Both the position numbers and the translations under genes were made by a program. A stretch of DNA of 32,513 nucleotides from Burkholderiales bacterium (lineage in GTDB: Bacteria > Pseudomonadota > Gammaproteobacteria > Burkholderiales > Usitatibacteraceae). Below the pieces are notes generated by a model. That model worked only from the letters and a program-made list of their open reading frames with translations, made no database searches and was not told the origin of the DNA. The stretch is from assembly GCA_019634955.1 (NCBI GenBank), contig JAHCAK010000041.1, positions 1 through 32,513 on the forward strand. Reading direction: 5' to 3'. This document shows positions 8,002 to 15,209 of this stretch, piece by piece (positions within the stretch are counted from its first letter, which is position 1; every line of letters begins with the position of its first letter).

Positions 8002-8964
8002 TCAGGACTTCTTGGGCATGTTGGCGTTGATGAGCGCCAGCTGCTCCTCGAGGAACGGGCCGGCCTTGGCCGCCGGGATGTAGCTGTCGGCGAAGGCGAG
8101 CTCGTCGGCGAGGTACTTCTTGAACTCCGCCGACTGCGCCGCCTTGTCCATGGCCGCGGCCATCGTCGCGACCTGCTTCGGGTCGGTGCCGGCGCGCATC
8201 ACGATGGCGCGGAACTGGCTGATGGCGAGCGTGACGCCGTACTTCTTCGCCAGCGCGATGCCCTCGTAGCCCACCTGCGGCTGGTCGGCGAAGAAGACGA
8301 TGGGGCGCATCTGCTTCGAGTCGAGGAAGGAGCGCACGTCCCCCGCCTGCTCGATCACGACGTCGGCGTGGCCGCCCAGCACCGAGGAGTAGCGCTCGCC
8401 CGGCTTGGCGAAGGGCACCGGGCGGAACTTCGCGCCCTGCTCGTTGAACTTCACCACGTGCATCTCGTCGGGGCCGCCGAAGCCGGTGATGCCCACCTTG
8501 ATCTCGCGCGTCTTCGCCTCCGCGAGCAGCTCGTCGAAGGTCTTCCACTTGGCGTCGGCCTTCACGAAGAAGCCGCTGGGCTGGCGGATCATGATGCCCA
8601 GCGGCGCGAGGTCGGAGAGCTTGTAGCGGCCGCCGCCGCCGGCCAGCGTGCCGAGCGTGTCGGCGATGAAGACGGCCATCGAGTGCCCGTCGGCCGGCGC
8701 CGAGAGCAGCTTCGCCATGCCGGTGTTGCCGGTGGCGCCGGCGATGTTGAGGATGGGCAGCGAGGTGCCGAGGTCCTTCTCGATGAGCGAGCCGAGGCGG
8801 CGCGCGAGCTGGTCCGCGCCGCCGCCGGCGCCCCAGGGCACGATGAAGTCGACGGGCCGCGACGGGTACTTCGCCTGCGCGAACGCGAGGCGCGGCGCGA
8901 GGGCGAGCGTGGATCCGGCGAGGATGAGCGAGCGGCGAAGCGCGTTCGGGTTCGGGTTGTCCAT
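8002..8964 (-). CDS. tctC: periplasmic substrate-binding protein of the tripartite tricarboxylate transporter (TctC/Bug family)
   Basis: This is a 320-residue Bug-type receptor. The leader has a twin arginine (ALRRSLILAG) and ends ...RLAFA before QAKYPSRPV, so a Tat-like or Sec signal peptide is likely. The mature protein shows the family hallmarks: KYPSRPVDFIVPWGAGGGAD near the N terminus, GATGNTGMAKL, and the Venus-flytrap pattern ending in a lysine-rich tail. It is the first gene of the operon tctC-tctB-tctA-sauS-sauT-ackA. The start ATG 8964 has a strong AGGAGG ribosome-binding site 5 nt upstream, and the 143-bp region above it separates it from a divergent IclR gene. Its ligand is presumably the compound that SauT activates; this is an inference. 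Confidence 0.93.
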   Translation of the reverse strand: MDNPNPNALRRSLILAGSTLALAPRLAFAQAKYPSRPVDFIVPWGAGGGADQLARRLGSLIEKDLGTSLPILNIAGATGNTGMAKLLSAPADGHSMAVFIADTLGTLAGGGGRYKLSDLAPLGIMIRQPSGFFVKADAKWKTFDELLAEAKTREIKVGITGFGGPDEMHVVKFNEQGAKFRPVPFAKPGERYSSVLGGHADVVIEQAGDVRSFLDSKQMRPIVFFADQPQVGYEGIALAKKYGVTLAISQFRAIVMRAGTDPKQVATMAAAMDKAAQSAEFKKYLADELAFADSYIPAAKAGPFLEEQLALINANMPKKS

Positions 8965-9042
8965 GGACTCCTCCTGGGTGTGTGGCGGCTCGGTTTCGGC
9001 GGGTCTTTCGTGCCCGCGTTCGGGGCTGCGGCGTAGACTATG

Positions 9043-9060
9043 GTGCAGTTTGCGGTGCAC
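9043..9060. promoter_or_regulatory. inverted repeat GTGCA-N8-TGCAC between tctC and iclR genes (operator candidate)
   Basis: GTGCA at 9043-9047 and TGCAC at 9056-9060 form a perfect 5-bp dyad with an 8-bp spacer. On the minus strand it falls between a weak -35-like TTTTGT and a -10-like CATAGT upstream of tctC. Binding there could control the transporter-sauST operon. The divergent IclR protein is the obvious candidate. Confidence 0.4.
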
Positions 9061-9065
9061 AAAAG

Positions 9066-9080
9066 TCCCGTTTTCCGGGA
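9066..9080. promoter_or_regulatory. second small dyad TCCCG-N5-CGGGA upstream of the IclR gene
   Basis: TCCCG (9066-9070) and CGGGA (9076-9080) are complementary around TTTTC. The dyad lies 28 bp before the IclR start at 9108. It could be a second operator or a 5'-leader hairpin; no further evidence is visible. Confidence 0.25.
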
Positions 9081-9107
9081 TTTCCATCACGCGGGGGCGA
9101 GGTCACG

Positions 9108-9869
9108 ATGGAGAGCAACCAATCGAACGCGGCGGCGGTGCGCGCCTTCCGCGTGCTGGAGGAAGTGGCGCGGCACCGCGACGGCTGCGCGCTCGCCGCG
9201 GTGGTGGAGGCCGTGGGCCTGCCCAAGCAGACGGTGCACCGGCTGGTGGGGCAGCTGCAGCTCGCGGGGCTGGTCGTGCGCGAGCCCGGCACGCGGCGCG
9301 TGCAGATCGCGAGCCGCGTGGAGCGCTTCGCGCAGGCCGCGCTCATGAACGGGCCGGCGCGCGCGGAGCGCCACGCCATCCTCGCTTCCCTGGTGGACGA
9401 GATCGGCGAGACCTGCAACCTCGCCGCGCTCGCCGGCACCGACATCGTCTATCTCGACCGCGTCGAGACCTCCTGGCCGCTCCGGATGCTGCTCGCGCCC
9501 GGCTCGCACGTGCCGCTGCACGCCTCGGCGAGCGGCAAGCTCCTGCTCGCGCTGCTGCCGCGCCCGCAGAGGACGCGCCTGCTCGAGAGCCTCACGCTGC
9601 GCGGCTACACGGAGAACACGCTGGTGGACCGCGCCGCGCTCGAGCAGGACCTCGAGGCCACGCGCGCGAGGCGCGTCGGCATCAACCGCGCCGAGCACCT
9701 GCAGGGCATGTACGGGATCGCGGTGCCGGTGATGCAGGAGAGCCGCCGGGCCTGCGCCGCCGTGGCGCTGCAGGCGCCCGCGGGGCGCGCGACCATCGAG
9801 GCCCTGATGGGCCACGTGCCGCGGCTGGAGGCGGCGGCCGCGCGCATCGCGCGCACCTTCGCGCGCTGA
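9108..9869 (+). CDS. IclR-family transcriptional regulator
   Basis: The 253-residue product has an N-terminal winged helix (about residues 5-65) with FRVLEEVARHRDGCALAAV and the recognition segment LPKQTVHRLVGQL. It is followed by an IclR effector domain. The effector domain contains the usual IGETCNLAAL, VYLDRVE and HASASGKLLLA motifs. ATG 9108 is chosen over the long upstream extension because GAGGT precedes it and the winged helix begins immediately after. It is divergent from tctC across 143 bp holding two dyads, the classic arrangement for a local regulator of the neighbouring operon. IclR proteins regulate several known isethionate and sulfonate gene clusters, but the effector is unknown here. 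Its 3' end stops 2 bp short of the convergent TauE-like gene. Confidence 0.93.
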   Translation: MESNQSNAAAVRAFRVLEEVARHRDGCALAAVVEAVGLPKQTVHRLVGQLQLAGLVVREPGTRRVQIASRVERFAQAALMNGPARAERHAILASLVDEIGETCNLAALAGTDIVYLDRVETSWPLRMLLAPGSHVPLHASASGKLLLALLPRPQRTRLLESLTLRGYTENTLVDRAALEQDLEATRARRVGINRAEHLQGMYGIAVPVMQESRRACAAVALQAPAGRATIEALMGHVPRLEAAAARIARTFAR

Positions 9870-9871
9870 CC

Positions 9872-10603
9872 TCACGCGACGAGGATCCCGAGCGAGACCA
9901 CGGCGAGGAAGCCGAGCGTGAAGCGCCGGAAGCCGCGGTCGTCGAAGCGCGCGAAGAGCCGGGTGCCCGCCACCATGCCGCCGTAGTAGCCGGGCGCGAG
10001 GATCGCGGCGAGCAGCAGCGCATCGCGCGAAAGCGCCCCCGCCGCCGCCAGCGCCACGAGCCCCGCCGCCGAGATGGCGCCCACGAACCAGGTGAGGTTG
10101 GCGCGCGCCGTCTCGATCGCGCCGGGCCCGGCGAGCAGGTAGACGATGGCCGGCGGCCCGCCCATGCCGGTCGCGCCCACGAGCGCGCCGCAGAGCGCGC
10201 CCACGCCGGCGGATGCCGCGGGCCGCGGCTCGGCCGAATAGCGCCAGCCCGCGAGCAGCACGAGGGAGAACGCGATCACGGTGGCCGCGATGACGCGGCG
10301 CATCGTCACCGGGTCGGCGGACACGAGGGCCCAGGTGCCCAGCGGGATGGTGAGGCAGCCCGCGGCGAGGATCGGCCCGATCACGCGCCAGCGCACGAAG
10401 GCGCGCGTCTGCACGAGCATGGGCGTGGCGGCGACGGCCTCCAGCAGCAGCGCCACCGGCACCGCGGCCAGCGGCCCGAGCAAGAGCGCCAGCGGCGGGG
10501 CCATCACCATGGCGCCGCCGAAGCCGGTGATGCCGCGGATCACGCCGGCGGCCGTCGCGACCGCTGCCGCGATGGCGAGCGCTTCAGGCGCGAACGGGTC
10601 CAA
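9872..10603 (-). CDS. TauE/SafE (TSUP) family permease, probable sulfite exporter
   Basis: This 243-residue membrane protein has seven to eight hydrophobic segments in two homologous halves. The repeated signatures are RGITGFGGAMVMAPPLALL in the first half and GALVGATGMGGPPAIVYLL in the second, as in TauE/SafE/CuyZ proteins. Sulfite released by Xsc is toxic, and sulfonate clusters usually carry such an exporter, which supports that role. The start is TTG 10603; no ATG or GTG lies between it and the in-frame stop of the upstream IclR gene, and a later GTG (codon 21) would delete part of the first helix. It follows that IclR gene by 18 bp, so the two should be co-transcribed. Uptake of an organic acid is the alternative role for this family. 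Confidence 0.85.
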   Translation of the reverse strand: MDPFAPEALAIAAAVATAAGVIRGITGFGGAMVMAPPLALLLGPLAAVPVALLLEAVAATPMLVQTRAFVRWRVIGPILAAGCLTIPLGTWALVSADPVTMRRVIAATVIAFSLVLLAGWRYSAEPRPAASAGVGALCGALVGATGMGGPPAIVYLLAGPGAIETARANLTWFVGAISAAGLVALAAAGALSRDALLLAAILAPGYYGGMVAGTRLFARFDDRGFRRFTLGFLAVVSLGILVA

Positions 10604-10621
10604 ACGGCGCGGCCGTGCGCG

Positions 10622-11419
10622 TCATTCGAAGGTGGCGGCCAGCCGCCGCGCGGCCTCGTGCAGGCGCGGGGCCAGCTCGATGGCGCGCGTGAGCGGCAGC
10701 CGGGCCGTCGCCGCGTGCACCGCGACCGCGGCGATCGCCTGCCCGTCGGCCAGCCGCACGGGCACCGCGACGCAGGCGACACCCAGCACGTACTCCTCGT
10801 CGTCCACCGCGTAGCCGGCGTCCGCGATGCGGTCCAGCTCGCGCGCGAGCAGCGACCGGTCGGTGATGGTGCGCTGCGTGAAGCGCGTGAGCGGCATCTC
10901 GGCCACGAGGGCTTCCCGCTCCGCCGCCGGGAGCGAGGCGAGCAGGAGCTTGCCGCTCGCGCTGCAATGCGGCGGCACGGTGCTGCCCACCGGGAGGTTC
11001 AGGCGCAGCGGCCAGTCGGCCTCGACGCGGTCGAGGTAGACGACCTCGCCCTTGCGCAGCATGGAGAGGTTGCAGGTCTCGCCCACGTCGGCCACGAGCT
11101 GGCGCAGGATCGCGCGACGCAGCGTCGCGACCGAGTCGTTGGCGAGGATGGCGAGGCCCAGGCCCGCGAGCCGCGGGCCCACGGCGTAGGCGCGGCCGGC
11201 GGGCTCGCGCTGGACATAGCCCGCCTCCTCGAAGAGGGCGAGCGTGCGGTAGAGCGTGGGCTTGGGCAGCCCCGTCTCCTGCATGAGCTGGGTGAGCGTG
11301 GGCGGGCGCGGGGAGCGCACCAGCGCCTCCAGCACCGAGAGCGCCTTGAGGGTGGAGGAGCTTTCCTGGGACGCCTCGCGGGGAGCGCGGTCGGGGCGGT
11401 CGTCGAGCACGGAGGCCAT
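10622..11419 (-). CDS. IclR-family transcriptional regulator divergent from xsc
   Basis: The protein has 265 residues. A short charged leader precedes the winged helix at about residues 22-80 (LKALSVLEALV, LPKPTLYRTLALFEEAGYV). An IclR effector domain follows with VGETCNLSML, VYLDRVE and HCSASGKLLLA. It faces xsc across 146 bp and is followed by the TauE/SafE gene, so it probably controls both xsc and the exporter. There is no Shine-Dalgarno sequence. On the minus strand, TTGCAA at 11449-11454 and TACCCT at 11426-11431 are 17 bp apart, and TACCCT ends 6 nt before ATG 11419, suggesting a leaderless message. It is similar to, but clearly not a copy of, the IclR protein at 9108-9869. Confidence 0.92.
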   Translation of the reverse strand: MASVLDDRPDRAPREASQESSSTLKALSVLEALVRSPRPPTLTQLMQETGLPKPTLYRTLALFEEAGYVQREPAGRAYAVGPRLAGLGLAILANDSVATLRRAILRQLVADVGETCNLSMLRKGEVVYLDRVEADWPLRLNLPVGSTVPPHCSASGKLLLASLPAAEREALVAEMPLTRFTQRTITDRSLLARELDRIADAGYAVDDEEYVLGVACVAVPVRLADGQAIAAVAVHAATARLPLTRAIELAPRLHEAARRLAATFE

Positions 11420-11445
11420 GCCCGAAGGGTATTCCTATTGTTCAG

Positions 11446-11478
11446 CCTTTGCAATCATAAGGTTCCACTGATAGAAAC
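11446..11478. promoter_or_regulatory. dyads in the iclR/xsc divergent region (IclR operator candidates)
   Basis: CCTT (11446-11449) with AAGG (11459-11462) flank TGCAATCAT. Directly beside it, GTTCC (11462-11466) and GAAAC (11474-11478) form a 4-of-5 dyad around 7 bp, resembling IclR-type GTTTC/GAAAC sites. The first dyad covers the proposed -35 of the IclR gene, and the second lies just upstream of the proposed xsc -35. One bound regulator could therefore affect both promoters. Confidence 0.4.
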
Positions 11479-11484
11479 GCGGGC

Positions 11485-11513
11485 TTGCAATGCCGCCAAT
11501 ACTGGCCTATCGT
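11485..11513 (+). promoter_or_regulatory. candidate sigma-70 promoter of xsc
   Basis: TTGCAA (11485-11490) and TATCGT (11508-11513) are separated by exactly 17 bp; each matches four of six consensus bases. The predicted start lies near 11520, giving a leader of about 45 nt that ends in the AGGAG ribosome-binding site at 11554-11558. Moderate match only. Confidence 0.45.
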
Positions 11514-11565
11514 TCCGTTCTTCGAGACCAATCATTCCGCTAAACAGAACCAGAGGAGACGCGCC

Positions 11566-13353
11566 ATGAACGACATGACGCAGGCGAACCGCAACATCGT
11601 GCAGGGCAAGCAGCGCATGACGCCGTCGGAGGCCTTCGTGGAGACGCTGGCCGCGCAGGGCGTGACCGACGTCTTCGGCATCGTCGGCTCGGCCTACATG
11701 GACGCGCTCGACATCTTCCCGGCCGCGGGCATCCGCTTCATCCCCGTGGCCCACGAGCAGGGCGCCGTGCACATGGCCGACGGCTACTCGCGCGTCTCCG
11801 GCCGCCACGGCGTGTGCATCGGCCAGAACGGCCCCGGCATCACCAACTTCGTGACCGGCGCCGCCGCGGCCTACTGGGCGCACTCGCCGGTGGTGCTCAT
11901 CACGCCCGAGACGGGCTCCATGACCATGGGCCTGGGCGGCTTCCAGGAGACGGAGCAGCTGCCGATCTTCTCCAAGATCACCAAGTACCAGGGCCACGTG
12001 ATGAACCCGAGGCGCATGGCCGAGATCACCTCGCGGTGCTTCGACCGCGCGATGCTGGACATGGGGCCGACGCAGCTCAACATCCCGCGCGACTACTTCT
12101 ACGGCGACATCGAGTGCGAGATCCCGAAGCCCATCCGCATCGGCCTGGGCGCCGGCGACGAGGCCGCGCTGGACGAGGCGGCGAAGCTGCTCGCCACCGC
12201 GAAGTTCCCGGTGATCCTCTCGGGCGGCGGCGTGATCATGGGCGAGGGCACGGCGGAAGCCGCGAAGCTCGCGGAGCTGCTGCACGCGCCGGTGGCGGTG
12301 AGCTACCTGCACAACGACGCCTTCCCCGCCTCGCACCCGCTGTGGGTGGGGCCGCTGGGCTACCAGGGCGCCAAGGCCGCGATGAAGCTCATGGCGAAGG
12401 CCGACGTGGTGCTGGCGCTCGGCACGCGCCTGGGGCCCTTCGGCACGCTGCCGCAGTACGGCATGGAGTACTGGCCGAAGGACGCGAAGATCATCCAGGT
12501 CGACGCCGACGCGAAGATGCTGGGGCTGGTGAAGGCGATCTCCGTGGGGATCTGCGGCGACGCGAAGGCGGCCGCTTCCGCGCTCGCCGCGCGGCTGGCC
12601 GGCAAGTCCCTCGCCTGCCACGCCAACAAGGCCGAGCGCGACGCCGCCATCAAGGCCGAGAAGGCCGCGTGGGAAGCCGAGCTCGACAAGTGGACGCACG
12701 AGACCGACCCCTACTCCGTCGAGATCGCGCAGGGCTCGGGCGCCATGCACCCGCGCCAGATGCTGCGCGAGCTCGAGCGCGCGATGCCCAAGGGCGCGAT
12801 GGTCTCCACCGACATCGGCAACATCTGCTCGGTGTCCAACTCCTACCTGCGCTTCGACGAGCCGCGCTCCATGCTCGCCGCCATGAGCTTCGGCAACTGC
12901 GGCTACGCCTTCCCGGTGGCCTGCGGCGCCAAGGTCGCGCGCCCCGACCGCCCCGCCATCGCCTACGTGGGCGACGGCGCGTGGGGGATCTCGCTGAACG
13001 AATTGCTCACCTGCGCGCGCGAGAAGATCGGCGTGACCGTCGTGGTGTTCAACAACGGCCAGTGGGGGGCGGAGAAGAAGAACCACGTGGACTTCTACTC
13101 GCGCCGCTACCAGGGCGTCGAACTGGTGAACCCGAGCTGGGCGGCGGTGGCGAAGTCCTTCGGCTGCGACGGCGTGACGGTGGACAAGCTGGGGGACGTG
13201 GGGGCCGCGCTCACGGAGTCGGTGAAGCGGCAGGCGGAGGGGAAGACGACCGTGATCGAGATGATGGTCACCAAGGAGCTGGGCGACCCGTTCCGGCGCG
13301 ACGCGCTGTCGAAGCCGGTGCGGCACCTCGCGAAGTACAAGAGCTTCGTGTAG
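11566..13353 (+). CDS. xsc: sulfoacetaldehyde acetyltransferase (ThDP-dependent)
   Basis: The enzyme cleaves 2-sulfoacetaldehyde with phosphate into acetyl phosphate and sulfite, the desulfonation step of taurine, isethionate and sulfoacetate breakdown. The 595-residue length fits Xsc. The N-terminal pyrimidine domain has the activating Glu64 in VAHEQGAVHMADGYSR. The C-terminal ThDP/Mg site is GDG at 469-471 followed 24 residues later by NN at 496-497. Xsc-typical stretches such as GSAYMDALDIFP, MTMGLGGFQETEQLP and FNNGQWGAEKKNHVDFY separate it from acetolactate synthase and oxalyl-CoA decarboxylase. ATG 11566 has AGGAG 7 nt upstream; a 27-codon in-frame extension to 11485 is rejected. It appears monocistronic, since a strong hairpin follows. 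It is flanked by a divergent IclR regulator and by sulfoacetate-type genes. Confidence 0.96.
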   Translation: MNDMTQANRNIVQGKQRMTPSEAFVETLAAQGVTDVFGIVGSAYMDALDIFPAAGIRFIPVAHEQGAVHMADGYSRVSGRHGVCIGQNGPGITNFVTGAAAAYWAHSPVVLITPETGSMTMGLGGFQETEQLPIFSKITKYQGHVMNPRRMAEITSRCFDRAMLDMGPTQLNIPRDYFYGDIECEIPKPIRIGLGAGDEAALDEAAKLLATAKFPVILSGGGVIMGEGTAEAAKLAELLHAPVAVSYLHNDAFPASHPLWVGPLGYQGAKAAMKLMAKADVVLALGTRLGPFGTLPQYGMEYWPKDAKIIQVDADAKMLGLVKAISVGICGDAKAAASALAARLAGKSLACHANKAERDAAIKAEKAAWEAELDKWTHETDPYSVEIAQGSGAMHPRQMLRELERAMPKGAMVSTDIGNICSVSNSYLRFDEPRSMLAAMSFGNCGYAFPVACGAKVARPDRPAIAYVGDGAWGISLNELLTCAREKIGVTVVVFNNGQWGAEKKNHVDFYSRRYQGVELVNPSWAAVAKSFGCDGVTVDKLGDVGAALTESVKRQAEGKTTVIEMMVTKELGDPFRRDALSKPVRHLAKYKSFV

Positions 13354-13378
13354 GTCGGAACGACAGGTGGAGAAGCAA

Positions 13379-13408
13379 CCGGGGCCGGGCAGCGATGTCC
13401 GGCCCCGG
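13379..13408 (+). terminator. GC-rich hairpin after xsc
   Basis: CCGGGGCCGG (13379-13388) and CCGGCCCCGG (13399-13408) are perfectly complementary around a 10-nt loop, followed by CCGTTT. It starts 26 nt after the xsc stop, between xsc and the convergent UPF0126 gene, so it may serve both directions. The T-run is short, so termination is likely but not certain. Confidence 0.65.
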
Positions 13409-13446
13409 CCGTTTCGCGGCCCCGATCCGCCAGCCCGCGCGGCTGC

Positions 13447-14085
13447 CTAGCGCCCGTCGCCCCCGCGCGGCCACGCCGGGATGCGCCAACCGCGCGCCAC
13501 CGCCAGCAGCCGCAAGCCGGAAGTCACGACGATCCCGGTCCCCGTGGAAACCATGGGCGCCACGCCCTGCGCGTGCAGCACGAGGAAGACCGCGCCGCCG
13601 ATGAAGGCGCACAGCGTGTAGGGCACGTGGTCGTGGAAGACCCTGGGGATCTCGTTGCAGAGGACGTCGCGCAGCACGCCCCCGCACACCGCGGTGATCG
13701 CGCCCATCAGCACGGACACCAGAGCGGGCATTCCCGCCACCATCGAAAGCGACGCGCCGGAGATCGCGAAGAGGCCCAGGCCGAGGGCGTCCGCCCCCTC
13801 CATCACGCGGTCGACGCGCCGGTGCCGCATGGCGCGCAGGAGCAGCGGCGCCGCGAGCGCCATCGCCAGCACGAGCCAGATGTACTCCGGGTTCTGCACC
13901 CAGAAGAGCGGCCGGCGGTCGAGCAGCAGGTCGCGCAGCGTGCCGCCGCCGAAGGCGCTCGCGAACGCGACCGAGAAGACGCCGACGATGTCCATGCGCC
14001 GGCGCGTGGCTTCCAGGATCCCCGAGAGCGCGAAGGCGACCGTCGCGGCCACCTCGATCGCGAGCAGGATGGTCTCGGGGCTCAC
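13447..14085 (-). CDS. UPF0126/TRIC-family membrane protein (YicG/YadS-like)
   Basis: The protein has 212 residues with about seven hydrophobic helices. Two homologous halves each carry the family's glycine-rich signature followed by Arg-Asp: FGGGTLRDLLLDR in the first half and CGGVLRDVLCNE in the second. Bacterial members are trimeric channels related to TRIC; a role in glycine transport has been proposed for some. The start is GTG 14085, whose GTGA overlaps the stop codon of the lacI-type gene by 4 bp, so it is translationally coupled to that regulator. Its link to sulfonate metabolism is unclear. No signal peptide is needed, since the first helix begins within residues 5-10. Confidence 0.85.
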   Translation of the reverse strand: MSPETILLAIEVAATVAFALSGILEATRRRMDIVGVFSVAFASAFGGGTLRDLLLDRRPLFWVQNPEYIWLVLAMALAAPLLLRAMRHRRVDRVMEGADALGLGLFAISGASLSMVAGMPALVSVLMGAITAVCGGVLRDVLCNEIPRVFHDHVPYTLCAFIGGAVFLVLHAQGVAPMVSTGTGIVVTSGLRLLAVARGWRIPAWPRGGDGR

Positions 14086-15110
14086 GGCTTCGCGGGCGGC
14101 GGCCCCGTGGTCCCGCGCACCACCAGCGGCGCGGGCAGCTCCCTCATCGTCGGCACGACCTTCCCCGCGAGCCGCGCGAGCAGCCGCCGCCCCGCCTCGT
14201 GCCCGATCTCCGCCGAGGGAACGCGCACCGTCGTGAGGCCGGGCGAGAGCTCGCCGGCGAGCTCGATGTCGTCGAAGCCGGCGATGGACATCCGCCCCGG
14301 CACGTCGATGCCGCGGTCGCGGCACTCGAAGAGCGCGCCGATGGCGAGCGGGTCGTTGCCGCCGATCACGGCCGTGAAGCCGGGCGCGCGCTCGAGCAGC
14401 TTCGCGAAGGCCGCGCGCCCATTCGCCACGGAGAAGTCCGTCTCCACCACGCGCTTCGCGGGGAGCTTCACGCCGCGCGCGGCCAGCGCGTCCCTCACGC
14501 CCGCGAGGCGCTCGCGCGCGCGGTCGTTTCGCCGCGTGTCGCCGGCGATGACGGCGATCTCGCGGTGGCCGAGGTCCAGCAGGTGCTGCGTCACGCGGAT
14601 GGAAGCGCCGCGGTGCGAGAAGCCGATGCAGTGCTGCCGCGCCGAATCGTCGAGCGACCAGGTGATCTCCCAGGGCACCTCGGCGCGCTCCAGCACGGCG
14701 AGCGTCTCGGGCCGGTGGTCCAGGCCCACGAGCACCATGCCGTCGGCGCCGCGCTCCACCAGCGCGCGCGTGGCCGCGAGCTCCGCATCGAGGTCGTAGT
14801 CGTGGCTCGCCAGCAGCAGCGTGTAGCCGGCCGCGGCGAGCTCCTGCGCGAGCGCGTGCGTGGCGCCGGCGAAGATGGGGTTGTCGACCGGCGGGAACAC
14901 GGCGCCGATGGTGCGCGTGCGGCGGGTGGCGAGCGCGCGCGCCGCCCCGTGCGGGACGTACCCCAGCATCGCCGCGGCCTCCTCGACGCGCCCGCGCGTG
15001 TCGTCGCGCACCATGCCGGGCTCGGAGAGCGCGCGCGAGGCGGTGGCGAGCGAGACGCCCGCGGCGCGGGCCACGTCGGCGAGGCGGGGGTTGGGGGCAC
15101 TGCGCGGCAT
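14082..15110 (-). CDS. LacI-family transcriptional regulator
   Basis: This 342-residue protein has an N-terminal LacI helix-turn-helix (PRLADVARAAGVSLATASRAL, about residues 8-28) and hinge helix (YVPHGAARALATRRT). A periplasmic-binding-protein-like effector domain follows, beginning IGAVFPPVDNPIFAG. It lies divergent from the TRAP-dehydrogenase operon, and the intergenic region has two operators of the LacI type. ATG 15110 lacks a Shine-Dalgarno sequence. A -10-like TAGAGT (15118-15123) ends 7 nt before it, with TTGCAG (15140-15145) 16 bp further upstream and overlapping operator 1. The gene is therefore probably autoregulated and perhaps leaderless. The effector is unknown; a substrate or intermediate of the TRAP operon is the natural guess. 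Confidence 0.93.
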   Translation of the reverse strand: MPRSAPNPRLADVARAAGVSLATASRALSEPGMVRDDTRGRVEEAAAMLGYVPHGAARALATRRTRTIGAVFPPVDNPIFAGATHALAQELAAAGYTLLLASHDYDLDAELAATRALVERGADGMVLVGLDHRPETLAVLERAEVPWEITWSLDDSARQHCIGFSHRGASIRVTQHLLDLGHREIAVIAGDTRRNDRARERLAGVRDALAARGVKLPAKRVVETDFSVANGRAAFAKLLERAPGFTAVIGGNDPLAIGALFECRDRGIDVPGRMSIAGFDDIELAGELSPGLTTVRVPSAEIGHEAGRRLLARLAGKVVPTMRELPAPLVVRGTTGPPPAKP

Positions 15111-15140
15111 GGGGGTGACTCTACCACCGCCCCGATGCCC

Positions 15141-15154
15141 TGCAAGCGCTTGTA
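15141..15154. promoter_or_regulatory. LacI-type operator 1
   Basis: TGCAAGCGCTTGTA is a near-perfect 14-bp palindrome (one mismatched pair) with the central CG step typical of LacI/GalR-family sites. It overlaps the candidate -35 of the lacI gene and is centred about 65 bp upstream of the predicted dctP start point. Confidence 0.75.
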
Positions 15155-15177
15155 ATACCCCTATGCTGCGCCGCACA

Positions 15178-15206
15178 TTGACGCTGGGCCGATACCTGCA
15201 TACCCT
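15178..15206 (+). promoter_or_regulatory. candidate promoter of the TRAP/dehydrogenase operon
   Basis: TTGACG (15178-15183, 5 of 6) is followed after 17 bp by TACCCT (15201-15206, weak -10). It lies between the two LacI operators, and the predicted +1 near 15213 falls inside operator 2, which would let the repressor block transcription. Confidence 0.5.
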
Positions 15207-15209
15207 GCC

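Noticed and set aside
11455-13326. 623-residue open frame antisense to xsc
   Set aside because: Its composition is Arg/His/Ala-rich with no recognisable domain. It mirrors the codon structure of xsc, a standard artefact at this GC content.
11566-13353. Acetolactate synthase or oxalyl-CoA decarboxylase
   Set aside because: The ThDP architecture is shared, but the specific motifs, length and sulfonate neighbourhood fit Xsc.
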